Assembly: GCA_002327445.1 (NCBI GenBank)
Contig: DCWA01000022.1
Location: 62,001 to 126,000 of the forward strand
Source: Desulfobacteraceae bacterium UBA2174
Lineage (GTDB): Bacteria > Desulfobacterota > Desulfobacteria > Desulfobacterales > UBA2174
Direction of reading: 5' to 3'
Length of the DNA: 64,000 nt
Position 1 is the stretch's first letter; every line of letters starts with the position of its first letter. Below, one piece after another: positions 9,969 through 18,612 of this stretch. The translations under genes were made by a program, and so were the position numbers. The notes under the pieces are model-generated. The model was not told the origin of the DNA, did no database searches, and saw nothing but the letters and a program-made list of their open reading frames with translations.

Positions 9969-10286
9969 TCAGACGCACCCGGTCGGTTTTGGCAATCCCG
10001 CCATCTTGCAGGCTCCCTTTCCCGGTCCCGAGGGGAACAATTCATAGATGTGCTTCAACTTGAAACCGGTGACCTTGGAAAGGACCCGAACCATGGGGGC
10101 GATACCGTTTTTCTCGTAGTACTCGCGAAGGGTCTTGATCACCAGGCGATGCTCTTCGTTCAACTCGTCAATGCCTTCTTCCTTTTTGACGTACTGAACC
10201 CATTCCTCGGACCAGTTGGCGTAATCGTCAATGAATCCGTCTTCATCGACAGTAAAAGTCTTTCCGGAGAATTCCACTTGCGGCAT
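9969..10286 (-). CDS. dsrC: sulfur carrier DsrC with both C-terminal cysteines
   Basis: A 105-residue DsrC/TusE-family protein. Both redox cysteines of true DsrC are present in the flexible C-terminal arm, Cys93 (GACKMAG) and Cys104 (penultimate, PTGCV), ten residues apart. In sulfate reducers the DsrAB sulfite reductase loads sulfur between these two cysteines as a trisulfide, which is then reduced by a membrane complex (DsrMKJOP) or other thiol reductase. The start has a very strong AAGGAGGAC site. Two tandem sigma70-type promoters and a private terminator suggest high, independent expression. The gene lies directly downstream of the Flx-Hdr operon; a link between that operon and the DsrC disulfide is inference. 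Confidence 0.95.
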   Translation of the reverse strand: MPQVEFSGKTFTVDEDGFIDDYANWSEEWVQYVKKEEGIDELNEEHRLVIKTLREYYEKNGIAPMVRVLSKVTGFKLKHIYELFPSGPGKGACKMAGLPKPTGCV

Positions 10287-10347
10287 GACAACGTCCTCCT
10301 TCGATAGTGATTTTGTTTACGACTGGCATCCGGCCGATGTTTGAACC

Positions 10348-10376
10348 CTTATAAATTCATAATGTGCGATTATCAA
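10348..10376 (-). promoter_or_regulatory. dsrC proximal promoter (TTGATA-17-TATAAG)
   Basis: On the minus strand a -35 TTGATA (10371-10376) and a -10 TATAAG (10348-10353) are separated by 17 bp, about 60 bp upstream of the dsrC ATG. Confidence 0.7.
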
Positions 10377-10382
10377 GCGAGT

Positions 10383-10411
10383 TTTTTAGCGGATATGCTC
10401 AACGAAGTCAA
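10383..10411 (-). promoter_or_regulatory. dsrC distal promoter (TTGACT-17-TAAAAA)
   Basis: On the minus strand a -35 TTGACT (10406-10411) and a -10 TAAAAA (10383-10388) are 17 bp apart. The same hexamer pair with the same spacing precedes the tRNA gene at 43807. It is stacked just upstream of the proximal promoter. Confidence 0.65.
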
Positions 10412-10453
10412 CATGAAATTCATGCCCTCGACGCGGTTGGACCTTCCGGGGCA

Positions 10454-11296
10454 TCAATACTCCTTCGGCATTCCGTTGAGCTGCGCCAGGGTGAATACCG
10501 GGCCGTCCTTGCAGACGAAAAACTGGCCCACGTTGCAGTGGCTGCACATTCCAATGCCGCATTTCATCCGGTTTTCCAGACTCATGATGATGTTGTCATG
10601 GCCATAGCCACGGGCATCGAGCACCGGCTGGGTGAACTTGATCATGATCGGCGGACCGCAGATGATGGCATAGGTGTCCGCATCGGCTTCGGGCGCTTTC
10701 TGGTCCGTTATGGTGGGCACGAATCCCACGTTGTATTTCCAGTTGGGGTCGTTGGTGCCGTCCACGGTGATGTGCATGTGGATGTCGTCACGCGCCTCCC
10801 AGGCGGCCAGTTCGTCGCGGTAGAGCAACATGCCCGGGGTGCGGGCGCCGTAGATCACGTGAATCTGGCCGAAGCGCTGGCGGTTGGCCAGCATGTAGAT
10901 GATGGAGGAGCGCAGCGTGGTGAAGGCGAAACCGCCGCCGATGATCACCACGTTCTTGCCCTCCAGGCGCTCCCAGGGGTACCAGTTTCCCAGGGGGCCG
11001 CGGATGCCCATCACGTCGCCGACCTTCATGTTGTGCAAGGCGGTGCTCACCACGCCGACCTTGTTGACGGTAAACTTCACGAAGCCCTTTTCGGTGGGCG
11101 AAGAGGCGATGCCGATGGGAATCTCCCCCTTGCCTGCGATGGACAACTCGGCGAACTGTCCGGGATGATAGGCGAATTTTTCCTCATCGCCGGGGTTGAG
11201 GAAAGTGAATTTGAAGGTTTTTAAATTCTTGTCCTCGGTCTCGACGGTGATCTCGTCGATGCGAACCGGGTAGGGTAGATACGGATTTGGTTGCAC
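10454..11296 (-). CDS. flxA: FlxA/NfnA-like FAD and NAD(P)H-binding, 2Fe-2S oxidoreductase subunit
   Basis: A 280-residue member of the ferredoxin-NADP reductase superfamily. The flavin-binding part has FAYHPGQFAELSI and GIRGPLGNW; the nucleotide-binding part has VVIIGGGFAFTTLRSSI and AIICGPPIMI. The C-terminal cluster motif MKCGIGMCSHCNVGQFFVC resembles the 2Fe-2S site of dihydroorotate dehydrogenase electron-transfer subunits, NfnA and hydrogenase gamma subunits. It exchanges electrons between NAD(P)H and the Flx-Hdr complex. Start is GTG at 11296 behind an AAGGGGG site. It is the last gene of the hdrA-mvhD-flxC-flxB-flxA operon. Family is certain; NADH versus NADPH preference is not readable. 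Confidence 0.88.
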   Translation of the reverse strand: MQPNPYLPYPVRIDEITVETEDKNLKTFKFTFLNPGDEEKFAYHPGQFAELSIAGKGEIPIGIASSPTEKGFVKFTVNKVGVVSTALHNMKVGDVMGIRGPLGNWYPWERLEGKNVVIIGGGFAFTTLRSSIIYMLANRQRFGQIHVIYGARTPGMLLYRDELAAWEARDDIHMHITVDGTNDPNWKYNVGFVPTITDQKAPEADADTYAIICGPPIMIKFTQPVLDARGYGHDNIIMSLENRMKCGIGMCSHCNVGQFFVCKDGPVFTLAQLNGMPKEY

Positions 11297-11309
11297 GGGG
11301 CCCCCTTTA

Positions 11310-12374
11310 TCAAGCGACCTTGCAGGCGGCGTCTTGGCCGAAACGGTTCATCAATTGGCAAACCTTGCGGATGTCGATATTGACCGGGCAATACTGGATG
11401 CAGCGGCCGCAGCCGACGCACTGGATCCCGTCGCCGTACTTGTCGACGTAGTACTTGAGTTTGTGCATGAAACGCTGGCGTACCCGCTGCACCTTCTGCC
11501 CCCGGGGGTTGTGACCGGAGCCGTGGAGGGTGAAGAGCGGGAACATGCAGCTGTCCCAGTTGCGCTCGCGGATGCCGTGCTTGCCGCGCACCTCGTCCTG
11601 AATGTCGAAACACCAGCAGGTGGGGCACAGGTAGGTGCAAGTGCCGCAGTTGATGCAAGAGAAGGCGATATCTTCCCAGAAATTTGCATCGTAGAGCGCC
11701 ATTTGGGGAATCTCGGCCAGCCGGTCGGTTTCGACGGTGGAGGTGATTTTGGCTTCAGCGGCTTCCTTGCCCGCGGAAAAACAGCCCTCGCTGTCCGCCG
11801 GGGCTTCCGTGAACCAGCCGGCGGCGGCCAGGAATGCGGCGCCCTTGTCGGTGAGAATCTTGGCCAGATAGGCGTCACCGGCGTCCTGGAGCAGCACGTC
11901 GAGGCCCTGTTCACTGTAAGGCCCGCAGCCGGCACTGGTGCAAAAACAGGTGCTGCCCGGATGATCGCAGGCCAGGCCGATGAAGGTGGTGGCCTCGTAG
12001 TTGCGCAGCCAGTAGACGTCCTTGACATCCGGGGCGTCGAAGTTGCGGCGCACCAGCAGAAAGCTGTAGGCGTCGCAGGGCCGGATCCCCACCGCGGCGG
12101 CGGGCTTGGCCGGCGCCGGGGCTTCCTTGAGGACGTTGCCATCCGGATCATTGGGGTCCACGGTGTATTCGAAGAGGATTTCACTCTGGGGATAGACCAC
12201 CGAACGGGCCGACATGCGGGTGTTGAGGCCGTCGAGGTCCGGCGCTTGTCCCGGCGCCAGAGCCGCGAAGTTGAGCATCGCGCCTTCCCTGACCGGTCCG
12301 AAGAGCCGGTAGGCCTTTTCGGCCGCTGCCAATCCCTGGGCCCATTGTGCCTTGTCGATGCGAATGTACTTCAT
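11310..12374 (-). CDS. flxB: 4Fe-4S dicluster electron-transfer subunit (FlxB / AsrA-like)
   Basis: A 354-residue iron-sulfur protein related to anaerobic sulfite reductase subunit A and FlxB. The N-terminal 230 residues hold blocks typical of AsrA-like proteins (AVGIRPCDAYSFLLVRR, FIGLACDHPGSTCFC). Two C-terminal cluster motifs follow: CINCGTCTYLCPTCWCF and CVGCGRCIQYCPVNI. It is thought to wire the flavin subunit FlxA to the Hdr part. Its stop is 13 bp from the GTG of flxA and its start is 33 bp after flxC. No transmembrane segment is present, so the complex is soluble. Confidence 0.85.
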   Translation of the reverse strand: MKYIRIDKAQWAQGLAAAEKAYRLFGPVREGAMLNFAALAPGQAPDLDGLNTRMSARSVVYPQSEILFEYTVDPNDPDGNVLKEAPAPAKPAAAVGIRPCDAYSFLLVRRNFDAPDVKDVYWLRNYEATTFIGLACDHPGSTCFCTSAGCGPYSEQGLDVLLQDAGDAYLAKILTDKGAAFLAAAGWFTEAPADSEGCFSAGKEAAEAKITSTVETDRLAEIPQMALYDANFWEDIAFSCINCGTCTYLCPTCWCFDIQDEVRGKHGIRERNWDSCMFPLFTLHGSGHNPRGQKVQRVRQRFMHKLKYYVDKYGDGIQCVGCGRCIQYCPVNIDIRKVCQLMNRFGQDAACKVA

Positions 12375-12407
12375 GATGTTTGCGCCCTTGTCCTGGTATG
12401 GATTGGA

Positions 12408-13355
12408 TTACTTCATGAAATCCTGCGGGTCGTCGGGCCGGTAAGTGTCGAGCGGCGGACGCTGATCCAGCGACAGCCCCGCTTCCCAGCCCCACTGTTC
12501 GAAGGCTTCCTTTTCAAGTTTCTTGGTGAACACGCGCATGTTGATGCCCATGGGACATGCCCGCTCGCAGGAGCCGCAGTCGGTGCAGCGGCCGGCGCAG
12601 TGGTAGGCCCTGAGAAAATGAAAGGTGCGCACATCCACCGGGTTCTGGCTCTTGCCGACCCACTGGGGCGTGCTCTCGTCGACGAAGCAGGTCGGACAGT
12701 AGCACAGCGGGCAGGCATTGCGGCAGGCGTAGCAGCGGATACAAGGGGCCAGCAGGTTTTCGAAGTACGTCCACTTCTCCTCGGCGCTCATGGCCTCGAT
12801 GGCACGCACGTCTTCATAGCGGTCCACGTTCTGCTGCTCCGGGACCGGATCGGCCACCAGTTCGTCATAGATCACCGGGTTGCGGTGGATGCAGACGGCG
12901 CAGTTGGCCTGGAGCATGTCCTTGCGCGGGTAGGTCTTCTCGAAGCCCGCGCCGCATACCCGGACGGACTCTCCGTCTTCCACCACCCGGGTGACTTCCC
13001 CCGGCGCCATGGCCTTGATGCGCCGCTTGTCGAGCATCCCCTTGCAGGGGACGCCGATGATGACGAGCTGCTCGCGTTTGATCTTGTTTTCGATGATATG
13101 GGTAACGATGTTGCGACTGTCACACCCCTTGGCGACCACGGCGATCTTGTCGGTCCGGTTGGTGAGGTAGTTGGCCAGGTTGATGCCGCAGTTGCCATCC
13201 CAAATGAGGTGATCGACGTCGTCGACGTTCTTGATGAAGCAAGGCTCGTTCATCATCGGCATCGACCCGTTGCGAAACCCGATGACCGTTTCGACCCGGC
13301 AGTCCTTGAGCAGGCGCCTGGCGATGTCACGAATCTTGTCGGTATAAGCGATCAT
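12408..13355 (-). CDS. flxC: FrhB/FdhB-type Fe-S subunit with dicluster motif (FlxC-like)
   Basis: A 315-residue iron-sulfur protein. The first half resembles the F420-hydrogenase/formate dehydrogenase beta family (VVAKGCDSRNIVTHI, VIIGVPCKGMLD, NCAVCIHRNPVIYDE). The second half has two ferredoxin motifs, CIRCYACRNACPLCYCPTC and CTDCGSCERACPMGI, with additional cysteines. The ATG lies one base after the UGA stop of mvhD, so translation is probably coupled. In Flx-Hdr operons the equivalent protein passes electrons between FlxA/FlxB and MvhD-HdrA. The exact position in the chain is inferred. Confidence 0.82.
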   Translation of the reverse strand: MIAYTDKIRDIARRLLKDCRVETVIGFRNGSMPMMNEPCFIKNVDDVDHLIWDGNCGINLANYLTNRTDKIAVVAKGCDSRNIVTHIIENKIKREQLVIIGVPCKGMLDKRRIKAMAPGEVTRVVEDGESVRVCGAGFEKTYPRKDMLQANCAVCIHRNPVIYDELVADPVPEQQNVDRYEDVRAIEAMSAEEKWTYFENLLAPCIRCYACRNACPLCYCPTCFVDESTPQWVGKSQNPVDVRTFHFLRAYHCAGRCTDCGSCERACPMGINMRVFTKKLEKEAFEQWGWEAGLSLDQRPPLDTYRPDDPQDFMK

Positions 13356-13356
13356 G

Positions 13357-13788
13357 TCAGGCCACCTTCAGCTCTTTTTTCACGAATTTCTGGTTGGGGC
13401 CAACGGCCCGGACAGCCTCGGTCACCTTTTTGACGACATCGACGAACTTGGTCGATTCGGCCGATGAGATCCAGGAAAAATGGACGCGGCCCGGTTCAAC
13501 ACCCATGTGCTCCAGCAGACTCTGCAGGAGGGCGAACTTGCGACGAGCGTAGTAATTACCTTCCAGGTAATGGCATTCGCCGGGATGTCACCCGGACACC
13601 CAAACCCCGTCGGCCCCTTCCCGCAGGGCGCCCAGGACGAATTTGGGGCTCATGCGCCCGGTGCAGGGAATCCGGATGACCCGGATGTTGGGCGGGTACT
13701 CCATCCGGCTGACCCCCGCAAGGTCGGCGGCGCCGTAGCTGCACCAGTTGCAGAGAAATGCGACAATTTTTGGTTCCCACTGAGACAT
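13357..13788 (-). CDS. mvhD: MvhD (FlxD) electron-transfer subunit, selenoprotein (Sec67 at UGA)
   Basis: The 2Fe-2S protein that connects a donor module to HdrA. From the ATG (AAGGAG site) the frame encodes VAFLCNWCSYGAADLAG and reaches an in-frame TGA at 13588-13590 after DGVWVSG. Beyond the TGA the same frame continues with HPGECHYLEGNYYARRKF and 76 residues in all to a TGA at 13357-13359. Relatives have Cys in this place (G-C-HPG-C-HY), so the UGA is read as selenocysteine, giving 143 residues. A perfect hairpin ATTACC-TGGAA-GGTAAT begins 16 bases after the UGA, where a bacterial SECIS is expected. hdrA precedes it by 40 bp and flxC follows after one base. An automatic caller will truncate this gene. 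Confidence 0.93.
13555..13571 (-). promoter_or_regulatory. putative SECIS hairpin of mvhD
   Basis: In the mRNA, arms ATTACC and GGTAAT pair perfectly over six base pairs with a loop UGGAA, starting 16 nucleotides past the selenocysteine UGA. A small stem with GG in the apical loop at this distance matches the bacterial SECIS layout recognised by SelB. Confidence 0.7.
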
Positions 13789-13828
13789 TTCGAAATCTCC
13801 TTGAAGTTGCCGTTATAAAAACCGTTGC

Positions 13829-16800
13829 TCAGCTCGCCTCGTTGAGGGCGAACAGCTGGGCGAAGATCTGGTCCGTGTCGAATCCCTTGAGGCGGATCGC
13901 ACCGCTGCGGCAAGAGGCCACGCAGAGCCCGCATCCCTTGCACAGCACCGGGTTGATCTCGGCCCGGCCCGGCCAGAAACGCTCAGTGGCCGCCCGGAAC
14001 GAGGGCGCCGAGTACGGGCAGATCGACACGCACACCCCGCACATGCTGCAGAGGGCCGGGTTGACCTCGGCCACTTGGCCGATGGTGCTGATGTGCTGTC
14101 GCGCCAGGAGGGTGACGGCCCGGCTGGCGGCCGCCTTGCCCTGGCTGACGGCTTCGTCGATGGGCTTGGGGTAATGGGCCATGCCACAGAGGAAAACGCC
14201 GTCGGTGGCGAAATCGCAAGGCCCCAGCTTGGCGTGCTTCTCCACGAAAAAGCCGTCGTCGTTGAGCGGCAGCTTGAAAAACTGGGCCAGCGCGTTGTTG
14301 TCCGGCGCCAGAATGGCCGTTGCCAGCGAGATGAGGTCGGTGTCGATCTCCACCGGCCGTCCGAGGATCGGATCGGTGAGGCGCACCGTGAGGCGGCCGT
14401 TTTCAATGGATACCTTCGGTTTGGCCTCCAGACTGTAGCGGATGAAGATGACCCCTTTCTCCCGGGCCTCTTTGTACAGGTACTCGCGCTCGCCGTAGGT
14501 CCGGATGTCGCGGTAGAGGATGTAGACGTTGGCCTCGGGGTTGCGGGCCTTGATCGCCAGGGCGCTGTCGATGGAATGGGTGCAGCAGACCCGGCTGCAG
14601 TAGGGCCGCTCCGGTTCCCGGCTGCCGACGCACTGGATGAACACCGCCGCACCGAGTTCCTCAATGGCCGGGTCATCCGCCTTGAGCTTGGCATCCAGTT
14701 CCAGGCTGGTGACGATCCGTGAATCCTGCCCGTAGCTGTACTCGGTGGGTACCAGGGGCACGGCGCCGGTGGCGATGATGGCCACCCCGTGTTCGATTAC
14801 CTGCTCCTGAGCGCCGTTTTTCACCGTGGTCTTGAAGTTGCCCACGAATCCTTCGACGGCGCTGATCTCGCTGTTGAGGTGGGTCTGGATGTTGGGATCT
14901 CCGCTGACGTCGGCCACCAGTTGGTCGAGCCTGGCGGCGACCGGGGCGCCGTCCGGGGTCTGGAAGAGGTGGCGGGCCTGGCCGCCGAGCAGGGCTTCGC
15001 GTTCCACCAGGTGGGTGGTATAGCCCTGGGCGCCCAGCGCCCGGGCCGCCGCCATGCCGGCGATGCCGCCGCCGATCACCAAGGCGGCCTGGTTGACGTC
15101 GAGCTGGGCCTCCTTGAGCGGCTGCATCAGGCCGACCTTGGCCACGGCCATGCGCACCAGATCCTTGGCCTTTTGGGTCGCCAGGTCGGGATTGTGCTTG
15201 TGGACCCACGAATCCTGGTTGCGGATGTTGCACATTTCGAAGAGGTACTTGTTCAACCCCGCCGCCATGAGGGTTTCCTGGAACAGGGCCTCGTGGGTCT
15301 TGGGGGTGCAGGCGGCCACCACCACCCGGTTGAGCTGCTTCTCCTTGATCACCTCCGCCATGCGGTCCTGGGTGTCCTGGGAGCAGGTGTAGAGGTTGTC
15401 GGTGGCGTATTCCACGTAGGGCAGGGTGGCGGCGTAGTCCCGCACCGATGGCACGTTAACCGTGCCGGAGATGTTGATGCCGCAGTTGCACACGAAGACC
15501 CCGATACGCGGCCGTTCGTTGAAGACGTTGACCTCGGGCACCTTTTCGGGCACCACGGTGAGCGTGTCGCGGGCCGCGGCGAGGATCTCGCCGGCAGCGG
15601 CCGCCGCCGCACTGGCGTCCACCACGGACTGGGGGATGTCCCGCGGGCCCTGGAAGGCGCCGCAGACGAAAATCCCCGGCCGGCTGGTGGCCATGGGGGC
15701 AAACGGCGCGCTCTGGGCGAAGTGGCCCGGGGTGAGTTCGATGTCGAGGCGCTTGGCCAGTTCGACGGTCTCGGCGGCGGTCTGCAGGCCCACCGAGAGC
15801 ACGATCATGTCGAAGGTCTCGGTTTTCAGCTCACCGGATTCGGTGACGTAGCGGACCGCCAGGTCACCGGTGTCGCCGACCTTGTCGATGGTATGGACCC
15901 GGCTGCGGATAAAGCGCACCCCCTGGTCCTTGGCCTTGTTGTAGAAACGCTCGAAGTCCTTGCCGTGGGTGCGCATGTCCATGAAGAAGATGGCGCAGTC
16001 CAGGTCATCTCCGGCGTGCTCCTTGGCGATGACGGCTTCCTTGACGGCGTACATGCAGCACACCGACGAGCAGAAGCTGTTGTCGCAGCGGTTGAGATCG
16101 CGGGATCCAACGCACTGGAACCAGGCAATCTTCTTGGGTTCCTTGTGGTCGCCCAGGCGCACCAGGTGGCCGCCGGTGGGGCCGGAGGCCGACAGGAGGC
16201 GCTCCATTTCCATGGAGGTGATCACGTTGGGGAGTTTGGCGTAGGCGTAACTGTCGAATCTGGACGGGTCGAACGGCTCGAAGCCCGGCGCCAGGATCAC
16301 GGCGCCCGTCTCCAGGGTGATCGTTTCCGGCTTCTGGCCGTGGGTTTCCAGGGTCACGGCGCCGGCCTTGCAGGCCGCCACGCACTGGTAGCACTCGCAG
16401 CACACCCCGCACTCCAGGCAGCGATGCGCCTCGGCCCGGGCCGTATTCTCGTCGTAGCCCCGCTGGACCTCGTTGAAGTTGGTCTTGCGCACTTCGGGCG
16501 CCAGCAGCGACATCGGATTCCGGGCGACGTGGGGCAGTCCATCGAGGGGCACGTCCTGGACCGGGGTCCAGTCGGTTCTGCGGCCGGCAAACAGGTCCTC
16601 GCCGCGGATGAAGCGGTCGATGGAAACGGCCGCTTCCTTGCCCGCGCCGATGGCCTCCACCACCGTGGCCGGACCGGTGACGGCGTCCCCGCCGGCAAAG
16701 ATGTCCGGATCGCTGGTCTGCAGGGTGACCTTGTCCACCCGCATCGTGCCCCAGTCGTTCAGCGTGCAGGCGCACTCGTCGGTGAGGCAGGCCCAATCGG

Positions 16801-18280
16801 TTTCCTGGCCGATGGCCGGAATGATCGCGTCCACCTCGATCTGAAACTCGGAACCCTTGATGGGCACCGGGCGCTGACGGCCGCTCTTGTCCGGGGGACC
16901 CAGTTCCATCTTGATGCACTCGATGGCCTTGACCACCCCGTTTTCGGCGATGACCCGGGTCGGATTGGTCAGGGTCATCAGCTCGATGCCTTCCTCGCGG
17001 CACTCCTCGATTTCCTCGGCATTGGCCGGCATCTGTTCCACGGCCCGGCGGTAGATGATGAACGGCTTCTTGGATCCGGTGCGCAGGGCCGAGCGGACGC
17101 AGTCCATGGCCACGTTGCCGCCGCCGACCACCGCCACCCGGTCGCCCAGGTGAACGCGGTTGCCCAGGTTGATCTCGCGCAGGAATTCGACCCCGGGGTA
17201 GACGCCCTTGTAATCCTCCCCCTCGATGCCCAGGCGCTTGCACTCCTGGGCGCCGATGCCGATGAAAAACGCCTTGTAGCCCTGCTCGCGCAACTGACCG
17301 ACGGTGAAATCCTTGCCGATTTCAACACCGGTCTTGAACTCGACGCCCAGGTCCTTGATGACCTGGATCTCGGCCTCGGTGACATCCCGGGGCAGGCGGT
17401 AGGAGGGAATGCCCACGGTGAGCATGCCGCCAAGCACCGGCAGCTTTTCAAAGACCGTGACCTGATAGCCTTCGATGGCCAGGAAGTAGGCGCAGGTCAA
17501 ACCGGCCGGGCCGGCGCCGACGATGGCGATTTTTTCCTCGCGCCGGGGCTTCTTGACCGGAACGTAGGGGTTGCCGCTGGCCCGGTCCGTGTCGGCCAGG
17601 AAGCGGTGGAGGTACATGATCCCCAGAGGGGAGTCCACCGCGTTGCGGGTGCAGGCGCTCTCGCACGGATGGGTGCAGACCCGTCCGCAAACCCCGGGAA
17701 AGGGGTGGTCCTGCTTGAAGAGTTCCAGGGCTTCGCGGTAACGACCGTCGTTGGTCAGGGCGATGAATCCCTGGACGCTGACATGCGCCGGGCAGGTGGC
17801 CCGGCAGGGGGCCGTGCCGCGTTTGGTGATGGCGAAGGCCCCGGGGATGGCCTGGGCGTAGCGACGGTGGGTCGCCTTGCGTTCGACCAGGCCCATGTCG
17901 TATTCGCTGGGCCGCCGGATGGGGCAGACTTCGGCGCAATCGCCGCAGCCGGTGCACTTGGCGGGATCGATGAACCGGGGCTGCTTGTGGATCTGGACCT
18001 TGAAATGGCCCGCTTCGCCTTCGATGGATTCGACTTGGGAACAGGTGATCAGTTCGATATTGTTATGCCGGCCGACCTCGACCAGTACAGGGGAGATGAT
18101 TCACATCGCGCAGTCGTTGGTCGGGAAGGTCTTGTCCAACTGGGCCATGACGCCGCCGATGCTGCTCGATTTGTCGAGCAGATAGACGTAGTAGCCCGAG
18201 TTGGCCAGATCAAGGGCCGACTGCATCCCGGCGATGCCGCCGCCGACGACGAGAACCGAACCGATGACATCCTTGGACAT
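13829..18280 (-). CDS. hdrA: HdrA-GltD-HdrA fusion flavoprotein, selenoprotein (Sec60 at UGA)
   Basis: The full gene starts at ATG 18280, behind AAGGAGTG, and encodes 1483 residues if the in-frame TGA at 18101-18103 is read as selenocysteine 60. The context NDCAM-U-IISPVLVEVG matches the conserved Cys of HdrA. Domains in order: HdrA N-terminal FAD part (VVGGGIAGM, 1-105) and a 4Fe-4S motif (CTGCGDCAEVCP, 109-119); an inserted GltD/NfnB-like NADPH oxidoreductase (about 145-570, IVGAGPAGLT, VVGGGNVAMD); Fe-S region CLECGVCCECYQC and HdrA core; a second complete HdrA module (VFVCNCG, VIGGGIAGM); and two C-terminal ferredoxin motifs (CSMCGVCVSIC, CKGCGLCVASC). The second module has NIRNQDSWVH where canonical HdrA has a Cys. 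It heads the operon and is the presumed bifurcating flavin subunit. A caller that stops at the UGA would annotate only residues 129 onward. Confidence 0.92.
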
Positions 18281-18369
18281 GGGAGCACTCCTTAGCGATG
18301 AAATGCACGTTGCAGTTTTGTTGAAACATGGCGCCCGGCTGCGGACCGGGGACGCGAGAACGAAAGACC

Positions 18370-18398
18370 TACCTAACGGTTGGCGAAAAACTTGTCAA
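18370..18398 (-). promoter_or_regulatory. hdr operon proximal promoter (TTGACA-17-TAGGTA)
   Basis: On the minus strand a perfect -35 TTGACA (18393-18398) is 17 bp from TAGGTA (18370-18375), about 90 bp upstream of the hdrA ATG. The same -35, spacing and an almost identical -10 (TAGGTT) precede hpt at 41424. Confidence 0.55.
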
Positions 18399-18471
18399 TG
18401 AAATTCGGCTCTTCGAAAAGCGGGTCATCGGAGGGGGTTGCAGCGGGGCCGAAGCAAATTTAATATATAAT

Positions 18472-18495
18472 TATAACATTAAGTTATATTGTCAA
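18472..18495 (-). promoter_or_regulatory. distal -35 TTGACA with inverted-repeat operator candidate
   Basis: On the minus strand TTGACA (18490-18495) is followed directly by the perfect inverted repeat TATAAC-N5-GTTATA (18472-18488) inside an A+T tract. A dimeric regulator bound there would block polymerase. Its identity is unknown; the sequence does not match the Rex or FNR consensus that I know. Confidence 0.45.
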
Positions 18496-18612
18496 CAAGA
18501 GAAAGCCGCCGCCCGCTTGCCACCCCGTTGGGGAAACGGTTAGGATGACCGGGCGTCGAGGCGCAAACGGTGTGCCTGCCACAGGGATGATCCACTCCGA
18601 AAGGGATGCCTC

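Larger units (their letters stand above)
18281..18612. other. hdrA-miaA divergent intergenic region
   Basis: A 332-bp gap between divergent operons. Its centre (18455-18495) is extremely AT-rich and holds an inverted repeat. Two promoter-like elements face hdrA (listed separately). Nothing coding was recognised. Confidence 0.6.

Noticed and set aside
9880..9978. 33-residue N-terminal extension of YjbQ
   Set aside because: It would be translated through the dsrC terminator hairpin and has no family similarity; the Met at 9879 matches the family start.
13588..18103. TGA codons in hdrA and mvhD as nonsense mutations
   Set aside because: Both lie at positions of conserved Cys in the families, homology continues in frame, and mvhD has a SECIS-like hairpin. 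Selenocysteine explains both better than two independent mutations.
14789..18295. Very long plus-strand open frame opposite hdrA, and similar ones opposite narG (53416-55593) and cusA/cusB (58783-62502)
   Set aside because: These are stop-poor antisense frames of GC-rich genes. They show no domain motifs or credible ribosome sites, while the minus-strand genes have full family signatures.
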